Shown one piece after another: positions 1-5,482 of a stretch of 5,482 bases of DNA. A program made the translations under genes and the position numbers. The notes under the pieces were generated by a model. That model did no database searches and was not told the DNA's origin. It saw only the letters and a program-made list of their open reading frames with translations. Source of the DNA: an uncultured Ruminococcus sp. (GTDB lineage: Bacteria; Bacillota; Clostridia; Oscillospirales; CAG-272). Where the stretch lies: NCBI GenBank assembly GCA_902765885.1, contig CACXBN010000238.1, positions 1 to 5,482 on the forward strand, written 5' to 3'. Position 1 is the first letter of the stretch. The number at the start of each line of letters is the position of its first letter.

Positions 1-1
1 A

Positions 2-1636
2 AAGATTATAAAAGAACTGCAAGATGAGGAAGGCGGACAGCTTCCGACGGATTTTGGGTCGGAAGAAATCGGCGGATCCTCTTCTTTGACTGCGTTACCG
101 CCGAGAGTGGGTGTGCCCCAGAGGAGACTTGCTGTCACACCACCTGTTGCACCTGCTACACCGTCGGCAGTTCCTATCATTGATGCATTACAGAATGGCG
201 GCCACGGCGAGAACAACGATGATATTACGCCGAATCATGGTACGGACACAGAACCGACGCATACCACTTATACGCCTCCTGTGACGCCGACATCAGCAGT
301 TCAAGAAACACCTGCGCACACCGATGTAAGGCATGATGTTCCCGTCAATCAACCAGTAACCCCGCCGGTTGACAACACACCAGTGGAAGATGTGGATCCG
401 GTCAGTGATTTCATCGATACGACGACGGAACCCGAGATTCCTGAACCAGAGATTCAGGATGATGGCATTGACCGTATTGCCATCATCGATTACATCAACA
501 ACCTTGGTATTCAGACGTATGTCGTGCGCAGGGACAGGGTGAATGATTACCTGAAATCGTTATTCCAACTTGCCGGTTTCCTGACGCAGACTGGTCTTTA
601 TGCAAAGGCTGTTGCAGACGTAAAAACGGATATCGGTGATCAGATAAAAGCATTTATCGACAAACTTCAGAATGACGGCATATATGATACAGAAGTCAAT
701 AAACTTATGGAATTCACTCTGTCTTCAAGCACGTTCGATGTATTCGGAGAGTCCGTACAGACGATGGATGGGAATAATTACCTTTCCACCACCGATACGG
801 ATATCGACCGTCAGTTCCGCATTGCGGAAAAGAAGCTGAAGAACGAAGGTGTTGGTCTTGCGTATGGGCAGAGAGTGGATGTCTTTGATATCAACTACGC
901 CAACAAGTACAAGCTGGACGTCATTCTGTTCGTCAACAGCACAGATGCTATGGGCGGCTTGATGCGGTATGCGGAAACCAAATATCACAGCCTGATCGAC
1001 ACTTACAGGTCTCGTGTGAGGACTCTTGAAGAAAAATATCGTGCCCGCTATAAAAACATCGTTAACGACGGTGACGCGGTCAGCAGTCACGACTATTTCC
1101 TGCCGCAGGCACCTGACAGGAACCCTTACCCGTCCTCTGCGACCGGCAAACAATACTCCAACCACTTATACGTCAGCGAGACGACCAGAACGGTCTCGAT
1201 AAAGCTGAATGGTTGGGAAGAAGGTCTTCTTGAGGAAGAATCCCCACGTCCTGATTTTGTCTGCTGGTTAAGAAACCCGGACAGAAAACCGTGGTCGCTC
1301 TGCATTCCGTACGAAAAAGGCGGATACAAAGATAGCATGTATCCTGACTTCATCGTAATCAGGAAAGATGGTCCGCATGATTATTTTATCGACATCCTCG
1401 AACCGCATGACCCGACCAGAATCGATAACGTCGGCAAGGCAAAAGGGTTGGCTGAATACGCAGCTGAATATGATTTCGGAAGGATTCAGCTCATCAGAAA
1501 GATGCGCAAGCCGACCGGAACTGATGGCTTCAAACGCCTCGATATGTCAAAAAGTGAAATTCGCACTCGTGTCAAAAGTGTTTCGACAAATGAAGAACTC
1601 GACCACGTCTTTGATGATTATGGATTTTTTGAGTAA
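2..1636 (+). CDS. C-terminal part of a large DEAD/DEAH-type (type III restriction Res-like) helicase, 5' end outside window
   Basis: The frame is open from the window edge, so this is the 3' part of a longer gene. The TTG at 86 has no ribosome binding site and is not taken as the start. Numbering from that TTG, residues about 14-127 form a disordered linker rich in Pro, Thr, Asp and His, with TPPV at 18, 63 and 92. A mostly helical region follows (about 128-335). The C-terminal domain then carries WLRNPDRKPW (394-403), YPDFIV (419-424), DILEPHDP (436-443) and KAKGLAEYA (451-459). From memory, this motif order is that of the C-terminal nuclease-like domain of very large DEAD/DEAH helicases related to type III restriction Res subunits. 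The helicase motor itself must lie upstream and is not visible. The core looks like PD-(D/E)xK, but the usual lysine is replaced (D-I-L, E-P-H), so nuclease activity is uncertain. A restriction, defence or DNA-processing role is inferred; no methyltransferase is visible. The TAA stop lies 14 bp before the next gene, suggesting one operon. Confidence 0.72.
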   Translation, partial: KIIKELQDEEGGQLPTDFGSEEIGGSSSLTALPPRVGVPQRRLAVTPPVAPATPSAVPIIDALQNGGHGENNDDITPNHGTDTEPTHTTYTPPVTPTSAVQETPAHTDVRHDVPVNQPVTPPVDNTPVEDVDPVSDFIDTTTEPEIPEPEIQDDGIDRIAIIDYINNLGIQTYVVRRDRVNDYLKSLFQLAGFLTQTGLYAKAVADVKTDIGDQIKAFIDKLQNDGIYDTEVNKLMEFTLSSSTFDVFGESVQTMDGNNYLSTTDTDIDRQFRIAEKKLKNEGVGLAYGQRVDVFDINYANKYKLDVILFVNSTDAMGGLMRYAETKYHSLIDTYRSRVRTLEEKYRARYKNIVNDGDAVSSHDYFLPQAPDRNPYPSSATGKQYSNHLYVSETTRTVSIKLNGWEEGLLEEESPRPDFVCWLRNPDRKPWSLCIPYEKGGYKDSMYPDFIVIRKDGPHDYFIDILEPHDPTRIDNVGKAKGLAEYAAEYDFGRIQLIRKMRKPTGTDGFKRLDMSKSEIRTRVKSVSTNEELDHVFDDYGFFE

Positions 1637-1650
1637 AGGCGGTGACGATA

Positions 1651-1812
1651 ATGGCAAGAGAAAAGCGCGATGCTACAAAAGTCAGTTATATGATCGATAA
1701 CGAGCTGTTAAAGCAGCTGGAAGACTTCTGCGAGAGGACAGGTCGAACCAAGACAAAGGTGATAGAAATGGCTATTTCACTTTATCTTGAAGAGCACAAA
1801 GACGATAAATGA
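1651..1812 (+). CDS. Small ribbon-helix-helix (CopG/Arc-type) DNA-binding protein
   Basis: This 53-residue ORF starts at ATG 1651, with an AAAGGCGG ribosome-binding-like stretch at 1636-1643, and ends at TGA 1810-1812. The protein has the standard ribbon-helix-helix layout. A short beta strand, TKVSYMID (9-16), would pair in a dimer to enter the DNA major groove. Helix A covers about 17-30 (NELLKQLEDFCERT). A turn, GRTKT (31-35), is followed by helix B, about 36-50 (KVIEMAISLYLEEH). Such proteins act as dimers and are usually transcriptional repressors, antitoxins or plasmid/mobile-element accessory factors. It sits 14 bp after the helicase-like gene and 27 bp before the transposase gene in the same direction, so co-transcription is likely. 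It could autoregulate the operon or assist one of its neighbours; the sequence does not decide. No toxin-like ORF is adjacent, which argues against a simple antitoxin. The family call is firm and the role is open. Confidence 0.85.
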   Translation: MAREKRDATKVSYMIDNELLKQLEDFCERTGRTKTKVIEMAISLYLEEHKDDK

Positions 1813-1839
1813 TCACTGATAAAAAGAGGAATCATAAGA

Positions 1840-3642
1840 ATGGCGCTAACCAAAAAGACCTACAACTTCTATGACTTGGAGGAGCAGGACTATAGCTCTG
1901 TGCCTTCACTTGACTTGCCTTCCATCGTAGAGGACGGGTGGTTTAAGCCTGCGGATGGCGGAAAATATATGCTGATTCTGGCTCATATGGACGAGGATTA
2001 CCGTCCCGCATCTGGATGCCCGTACTGCGGAACAGGAACAAAGCTCATCCGTTCAGGAACGGGTGAAACAAAGATTATCCACGATGTCATGCGGAACAAT
2101 TACCGTGTGGACATCGCATACCAGCCGTCACGGCTGCAGTGTACGACATGCAAGCAGAGATTTACTCCTGACGTGGAAGGCATTGTTCCCGGCAGGCAGA
2201 TGACAGAACGGCTTTACGATTATCTGAAGGTCGAGTCCTTCATCCAGCCGATGAATGTCCTTGCCGAGCGCACGGGATACAGCGAAATACAGATCGGACA
2301 GATACTGGATGAACAGATCGACCGGTTTGACGATGAGAGGTTACAGAGCCCGATTGAGGCACCGCATGTACTTGGGATCGATGAAAAGCATCTCGGTCAT
2401 AAGATGCGTGGTACGCTTGTTGATGTTCGGAGAGGCAAACTCCTCGATATGCTCGAAGACAACGAGCAGAAAACGATGGAAAACGCCATCCGACAGCTCA
2501 AAGACTGGGATACCAACATCAAGGTCGTCACAACTGATATGGCAAACCAGTATATCAAGTGGCTCAGGGTACTTCTTCCGAATGCGACGATCGTGATAGA
2601 TAAATACCATGTCATTCAGGATATCGAGCGAAAGATCACCACAACCAAGAAGGTGCTGTATCAGTATCGCAAGAAGCTGATCGAGGGTATTGAAGACGTC
2701 TCCGAAAAGAACCGCCAGCTTGCAGTTCTCCGCATTGTCAACAATAACAAGCGCCTGTTCAACTTCAGCATGGAGCGGATCATGCGTGAAGCGGATACGG
2801 GAAAGCCCGAGAAGCTGAGTACGGTCATCGACGAATTCCCCGAGTTTCGTTTGCTGCACAACCTGCATTACACCATTGAGTACATGTACACGAAGCTCAC
2901 ACGAGCAGAGGCTGAAGAAGTCTGGGCAGAATGGGAAGACCTGCTCCCGCCGGACAACGCCAAAAAATATCGTGAATGGTGTGACCTGTATAGCGTAGAT
3001 GAGGAATGCTTCGATGCTTTCCGGTCCTTCCAGCGTCGAGGTTTTCAGCAATACGAGGAATGTATCCTGAACTACTTCAACCCCGGTTGCCGAGAGACAA
3101 ACGCTGTGACTGAAGGGTTGAACAGCCTTATCGAGAACATCAATATGGCCGGCAAGGGATATTCGTTCAAGAGGCTGCGAGGCAAAGCACTGTACGCTTC
3201 CCTGATACATCAGCGCATCACATACGGTATTGATGTGAAGTCTATTCCGAAGTGGAAGCCAGGTGTCATCAAGTTCCAGTCTTACTTTACGTCGGACTGG
3301 TTCAAAATGGGCGGAGACTCCAGCTTCAGCGGTGTCCAGAACGAGGACGTCGAATGTTTCACTTCGAACATCGAACCGTTCCAGTTGCCTGAGATCAGTC
3401 TCTTCGGAGACAACAGTTGGCTGTACAGCATTTTCTCCGCTGACTTTGTCCATACCGTCAACGATGAATATGCCGACATCAGGAACCTCATTGATGAACG
3501 ACTTCAAAAATGGAGGCCGAGAAACTCGGAACTGCCGTGCCAGATTAACGAACCGAACATTCTGGAAGGAGCAGAAGAATGGTTCGTGGCAAACGGTGAG
3601 GAAGTATATGATGAAGACGGTTTCGACGACGATGAAGAATAA
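1840..3642 (+). CDS. ISL3-family DDE transposase homologue with long C-terminal extension
   Basis: This 600-residue protein starts at ATG 1840, 9 nt after AAAGAGGA (1823-1830). Domains in order: an N-terminal segment; a four-cysteine zinc finger (C60, C63, C101, C104) of the kind found in ISL3 transposases for binding element ends; a helix-turn-helix-like region (about 120-160); then an RNase H-like DDE core. The first Asp is D181 in GIDEKH, followed by TTDM (231-234). The second Asp is D254 in VIDKYHVI, and the catalytic Glu is E425 in TEGLNSLIENIN. A helical insertion of about 170 residues separates the last two, as is usual in this family. The family-typical GKGYSFKRLRGKALY follows (438-452). 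All key residues are present, so it may be active. Two things are odd: a C-terminal extension of about 130 residues ending in an acidic run, and no recognisable terminal inverted repeats in the short gaps on either side. It may be a true IS transposase or a homologue resident in an accessory operon. Confidence 0.93.
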   Translation: MALTKKTYNFYDLEEQDYSSVPSLDLPSIVEDGWFKPADGGKYMLILAHMDEDYRPASGCPYCGTGTKLIRSGTGETKIIHDVMRNNYRVDIAYQPSRLQCTTCKQRFTPDVEGIVPGRQMTERLYDYLKVESFIQPMNVLAERTGYSEIQIGQILDEQIDRFDDERLQSPIEAPHVLGIDEKHLGHKMRGTLVDVRRGKLLDMLEDNEQKTMENAIRQLKDWDTNIKVVTTDMANQYIKWLRVLLPNATIVIDKYHVIQDIERKITTTKKVLYQYRKKLIEGIEDVSEKNRQLAVLRIVNNNKRLFNFSMERIMREADTGKPEKLSTVIDEFPEFRLLHNLHYTIEYMYTKLTRAEAEEVWAEWEDLLPPDNAKKYREWCDLYSVDEECFDAFRSFQRRGFQQYEECILNYFNPGCRETNAVTEGLNSLIENINMAGKGYSFKRLRGKALYASLIHQRITYGIDVKSIPKWKPGVIKFQSYFTSDWFKMGGDSSFSGVQNEDVECFTSNIEPFQLPEISLFGDNSWLYSIFSADFVHTVNDEYADIRNLIDERLQKWRPRNSELPCQINEPNILEGAEEWFVANGEEVYDEDGFDDDEE

Positions 3643-3654
3643 ATAACATGACAG

Positions 3655-3684
3655 ACCCCCGGGCGCAGGCTCGGGGGTTCTTTT
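3655..3684 (+). terminator. Strong rho-independent terminator ending the transposase cluster
   Basis: A 10-bp stem pairs ACCCCCGGGC (3655-3664) with GCTCGGGGGT (3669-3678), with one G-T wobble, around a GCAG loop. TTCTTTT follows on the + strand. It lies 13 bp after the transposase stop. The stop codon of the convergent minus-strand gene (3683-3685) overlaps the T-tract. On the minus strand the hairpin follows that stop directly but lacks a good U-tract, so termination in that direction would be weaker. Confidence 0.93.
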
Positions 3685-4828
3685 AATCGTCTATGATTGG
3701 ATGATCCGGGTCGTCCTCGTCTTCCACCTCAAACGTATCATCAGACTCTTCAGAGTCGGATCTTTTGAATGTCAGATGCTTCGGATCCGGAAGCGGCATG
3801 AAGGTGAGCTGTCCGATAATGTCCAGCGCCTCTGTGCCATGATATTTGTACACTATTTTCGGGTTCCGTTTGTACTGCATAAGCTGTTCTGCTAAAGACT
3901 TATGCAGGTCGTCTTCTGTAAGCGTACAGACATCGACGATATGTTGCAGATGGTCTTCGTCACAGGCATCCAAATCTATGACTCCGTACAAAACAGCTTT
4001 TTCCCAGCGACTCAGCTTCTTTCTTTTGTGGTAATTCCTGTCGGGATCGTATCCGTGGGTTCGATAGTATTCGAGGGCTTGTTCCCGCACACGTTCCAGC
4101 TTATCCGCACGTTTCTCTGCTGCGAGCGTCTGAACAAGCTCTAAAACCTCGATATCGCCCTTTTTACGGGCTTTTCGTTCGATGGCTACATATTCGTTCC
4201 CGTGGGTCTCTTCAAAGGGTATTTCGCCCCTCAGAATGGCTTTCTGACGGTCTGTGTACTCGTTGTTTTCGGGTCTTTTGCGTGAAATATAGGGCGCCCC
4301 TTCACGATGGTATGTGTACTTCCTTTTCTTGACCGGTATGCCGTTTTTCTTGTCAAGGTATTCCTGACGCCTACGCTGACGGAGGACTTCTTTATATTCG
4401 GCTTTTCGAGTTGCCCTGATTGGCTCAAATCGGTCAACGACATCCTGGCATCCAAGCCGCCGAGCTTTTTCAATCAGCCTGCCGAGGTCTTTTGTCGATA
4501 CGTCATCTATCGGAATAATGTCATCGATAATTGCCTGTTGGATATCAGAAAACCGTTGCGACTGCGGAATGTAAGGACCCGTCTGCTCATGCGTGTTTTT
4601 ATCACTATAAGACCCATAACGCTCCAAGCTTTTAGTATTTTGTCTCTCACGTCGCTCATCGATTTTACGCTGATAGACAGGGCGGATACGTTCTATGATT
4701 TCTGTGTCGCCGTTGGCCTGTGCAATCTTTAGGAGTGTGTACAGTGTTCCATGGCTTAATTCTTCTGCAGGCTTATCGCCGTTGATCGCAGCAAGCATCA
4801 GTTTTGAATATTTTGTAGTGGCTCCCAT
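3683..4828 (-). CDS. Unrecognised protein with four tandem helical repeat modules and acidic C-terminus
   Basis: I do not recognise this family. The start is ATG at 4828, because GGAGGAG lies 7 nt upstream; the frame is open to an ATG at 4897, but that has no such site. The 381-residue protein shows four diverged copies of one module beginning near residues 7, 93, 191 and 272. Each opens with an aromatic or hydrophobic residue and Ser/Thr, then a KAI-like helix and often a Gly/Asp-x-Ile-Pro turn (QKAILRGEIP at 195-204, QQAIIDDIIP at 97-106). A second helix follows, ending in an A+xxGD-like turn (AQANGD, ARRLGC, ARKKGD), then an E/D-rich helix. Linkers between copies are basic and Tyr-rich, for example KKRKYTYH (167-174). 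The last 25 residues are mostly Asp, Glu and Ser. There is no signal peptide or membrane segment, so it is probably cytoplasmic. Basic linkers suggest nucleic-acid contact and the repeats suggest a scaffold; both are inference. It converges on the transposase gene and shares its terminator region. Confidence 0.85.
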   Translation of the reverse strand: MGATTKYSKLMLAAINGDKPAEELSHGTLYTLLKIAQANGDTEIIERIRPVYQRKIDERRERQNTKSLERYGSYSDKNTHEQTGPYIPQSQRFSDIQQAIIDDIIPIDDVSTKDLGRLIEKARRLGCQDVVDRFEPIRATRKAEYKEVLRQRRRQEYLDKKNGIPVKKRKYTYHREGAPYISRKRPENNEYTDRQKAILRGEIPFEETHGNEYVAIERKARKKGDIEVLELVQTLAAEKRADKLERVREQALEYYRTHGYDPDRNYHKRKKLSRWEKAVLYGVIDLDACDEDHLQHIVDVCTLTEDDLHKSLAEQLMQYKRNPKIVYKYHGTEALDIIGQLTFMPLPDPKHLTFKRSDSEESDDTFEVEDEDDPDHPIIDD

Positions 4829-4835
4829 AGGTACA

Positions 4836-4842
4836 CTCCTCC
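4836..4842 (-). promoter_or_regulatory. Ribosome binding site fixing the start of the four-repeat protein
   Basis: The minus strand reads GGAGGAG here, followed by seven bases and then ATG at 4828-4826. No comparable site precedes the in-frame ATG at 4897, so the shorter protein is preferred. Confidence 0.85.
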
Positions 4843-4859
4843 ATAATATTACTGCCTTT

Positions 4860-4888
4860 AGTATAGACGAAGCCTTCATCTCCATCAT
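4860..4888 (-). promoter_or_regulatory. Possible promoter for the four-repeat protein gene
   Basis: The minus strand has TATACT at 4865-4860, a good match to a -10 box, which would give a 5' leader of roughly 25 nt before ATG 4828. The -35 position about 17 bp upstream (ATGATG) is a poor match and no extended -10 TG is present, so this is a weak prediction. Confidence 0.3.
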
Positions 4889-4905
4889 CTCCAGCATTCT
4901 TTGCC

Positions 4906-4939
4906 AAAAAGAAAGGAGATACCCGTTCGGGATACCTCC
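4906..4939 (-). terminator. Rho-independent terminator or attenuator on the minus strand
   Basis: On the minus strand GGAGGTATCCCG (4939-4928) pairs with CGGGTATCTCC (4925-4915), with one bulge and one G-U pair, and TTTCTTTTT follows (4914-4906). The G-U pair is an A/C mismatch on the other strand, so the hairpin favours minus-strand RNA. No minus-strand ORF I can support lies just upstream. It therefore ends an unannotated transcript or acts as a leader attenuator ahead of the four-repeat protein gene. Confidence 0.65.
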
Positions 4940-5046
4940 AACCTTCTCTTACAGTATTGACTTTTCTATGTTCCTGAGAACTCCAGTCTATCTTATATAA
5001 CCAAAGATATCCGGTAGAGGACATCCGTTTTTTGGATAAACAATTT
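4940..5046. other. Non-coding segment bracketed by two outward-pointing terminators
   Basis: The gap 4829-5226 holds no ORF I can support. Its core lies between a minus-strand terminator on the left and a plus-strand terminator on the right. It contains ATCCG twice (5009-5013, 5023-5027) and a complementary GGAT at 5034-5037, so one strand could form alternative small hairpins. It also contains the AT-rich TTATATAA near 4993-5000. I could not find a convincing promoter on either strand. A small RNA, a leader RNA or a remnant of lost genes are all possible. Confidence 0.3.
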
Positions 5047-5083
5047 GCCGTGACGGGAAACTTCCTGTCACGGCTTTCTTTTT
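5047..5083 (+). terminator. Strong rho-independent terminator on the plus strand, no gene assigned
   Basis: GCCGTGACGGGA (5047-5058) pairs with TCCTGTCACGGC (5063-5074) around a 4-nt loop with one G-T wobble, followed by TTTCTTTTT (5075-5083). The minus strand after the hairpin has no U-tract, so it works on plus-strand RNA. No plus-strand gene lies between it and the terminator at 3655-3684, which makes it an orphan in this window. It would insulate the toxin-antitoxin operon from upstream transcription. Confidence 0.85.
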
Positions 5084-5169
5084 CGCTACCTAAATGCAAA
5101 AACTATTGAGGCCGTTTTGCGCTTGTTTTATTTTTCTTTTTCCTCTAAACACTTGGTTGTTTTCATTGG

Positions 5170-5197
5170 TTGTATTTATCCTATTTTGTGCTATGAT
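5170..5197 (+). promoter_or_regulatory. Sigma-70/SigA-type promoter of the toxin-antitoxin operon
   Basis: TTGTAT (5170-5175) is separated by 16 bp from TATGAT (5192-5197), and the -10 is extended by TG at 5189-5190. Transcription would begin near 5204, just before the AAGGAGG ribosome binding site at 5211-5217. GATT-AA-AATC (5198-5207) is a small inverted repeat at the start point. Phd-type antitoxins commonly repress their own promoters, so this may be part of an operator, but that is inference. Confidence 0.65.
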
Positions 5198-5226
5198 GAT
5201 TAAAATCAAAAAGGAGGTTTTCCACC

Positions 5227-5469
5227 ATGACTATAGACACAAACACAGTTGTCTCGATGACCGATGCGAATCAAAATTTTTCTAAAGTAGCCAGAATCGT
5301 GGATACACACGGGAAAGCGGTGATCTTTAAGAACAATGCTCCCCGTTATCTTGTAATTGAATTTCCAATCGCTGATAAGGTTGAAGCAGCCGCAACAGCA
5401 GATGTTCTTGCTTCATCCAGCAAAATGATGGATCTGTATGATGATGCATTTAGGGAGTTGGCGAAATGA
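5227..5469 (+). CDS. Type II toxin-antitoxin antitoxin, Phd/YefM family
   Basis: This 80-residue protein starts at ATG 5227, 9 nt after AAGGAGG. The N-terminal part matches the Phd/YefM fold: VVSMTDANQNFSKVARIVD (8-26) gives the first strand and helix, and GKAVIFKNNAPRYLVIEF (29-46) gives the paired strands of the DNA-binding dimer. The C-terminal part (about 52-80, ending DLYDDAFRELAK) is the acidic, helical tail that in this family wraps and neutralises the toxin. By family knowledge, such antitoxins are labile, bind the toxin directly and repress their own operon with it. The TGA stop overlaps the next ATG in ATGA (5466-5469), the usual translational coupling of antitoxin and toxin. The module probably stabilises the surrounding accessory DNA, or is itself mobile. 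I give no gene symbol because Phd and YefM cannot be separated confidently here. Confidence 0.9.
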   Translation: MTIDTNTVVSMTDANQNFSKVARIVDTHGKAVIFKNNAPRYLVIEFPIADKVEAAATADVLASSSKMMDLYDDAFRELAK

Positions 5470-5482
5470 TCGTTCTCTCCAA
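5466..5482 (+). CDS. Start of the partner toxin gene (probably Doc/Fic-like), cut by window end
   Basis: ATG 5466 overlaps the antitoxin stop by 4 bp and reads Met-Ile-Val-Leu-Ser before the window ends. The tight overlap after a Phd/YefM gene makes this the toxin. The Met-Ile-x-Leu-Ser opening resembles death-on-curing (Doc) toxins as I remember them. Doc toxins are Fic-fold kinases that inactivate EF-Tu. Five residues cannot prove the family; a RelE/YoeB-like toxin is the main alternative. Confidence 0.6.

Noticed and set aside
725..1165. A 146-codon minus-strand frame inside the helicase-like gene.
   Set aside because: There is no start site signal or recognisable motif, and the plus strand carries a coherent protein through the same interval.
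2341..3507. A 388-codon open frame on the minus strand opposite the transposase.
   Set aside because: It starts at TTG without a ribosome binding site and lies wholly opposite a gene with clear ISL3 motifs. It has no recognisable domain and is best explained as a by-product of codon use.
4307..4732. A 141-codon plus-strand frame opposite the four-repeat protein.
   Set aside because: The minus strand has internal repeats and a strong ribosome binding site; this frame has neither.
4940..4999. TTGACT (4957-4962) with TATATA (4994-4999) as a plus-strand promoter.
   Set aside because: The spacing of more than 25 bp is far from 16-18, and no acceptable -10 lies at the right distance.
1813..5000. 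A TCTTAT match between the complement of 1834-1839 and 4991-4996, considered as a possible inverted-repeat pair.
   Set aside because: Only six bases match cleanly before similarity falls away, which is expected by chance in AT-rich gaps.
4906..5083. A T-box or known riboswitch ahead of the minus-strand gene.
   Set aside because: I could not find the conserved T-box sequence or any known riboswitch core by eye, although a terminator is present.
4773..5099. A 108-codon minus-strand frame spanning the non-coding gap.
   Set aside because: It runs through both terminator hairpins and overlaps the start of the four-repeat gene in another frame. Its composition looks random.
5096..5120. A GCAAAAAC / GTTTTGC inverted repeat followed by T-rich DNA, considered as a second terminator.
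   Set aside because: The stem is short and AT-rich with a bulge, the loop is 10 nt, and the T-rich stretch is interrupted. It is much weaker than the hairpin at 5047-5083.

Overview
The window is accessory DNA from a bacterium, most likely an anaerobic member of the Bacillota (Firmicutes). This is inferred from strong AGGAGG-type ribosome binding sites, a base composition near 50% GC, and genes of the Phd/Doc, ISL3 and large-helicase types common in gut and rumen clostridia. No housekeeping gene is present, and the genus cannot be named from this sequence.

The left half (2-3642, + strand) reads as one co-directional cluster. It begins inside a large gene whose C-terminal part is visible: a long Pro/Thr/Asp-rich linker followed by a domain like the nuclease-like C-terminus of big DEAD/DEAH (type III restriction Res-like) helicases. 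A 53-residue ribbon-helix-helix DNA-binding protein follows 14 bp later. A 600-residue ISL3-family transposase homologue with a complete zinc finger and DDE set follows after another 27 bp. A strong rho-independent terminator (3655-3684) closes the cluster.

The middle (3683-4828, - strand) holds a convergent gene for a 381-residue protein I do not recognise. It contains four diverged copies of an 80-100 residue helical module separated by basic linkers, and ends in a very acidic tail. Its stop codon lies in the T-tract of the terminator that serves the transposase cluster.

The right part begins with a non-coding gap of about 400 bp (4829-5226). It contains two rho-independent terminators of opposite orientation that bracket about 107 bp, so a small RNA or a leader/attenuator is possible. 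A type II toxin-antitoxin operon follows: a Phd/YefM antitoxin (5227-5469) with a recognisable promoter and ribosome binding site, then the first codons of an overlapping toxin gene, probably Doc-like, cut by the window end.

The most interesting points are the transposase with no visible IS ends, packed between a DNA-binding protein gene and a shared terminator, and the unknown four-repeat protein facing it. Any functional link between them is inference from position.
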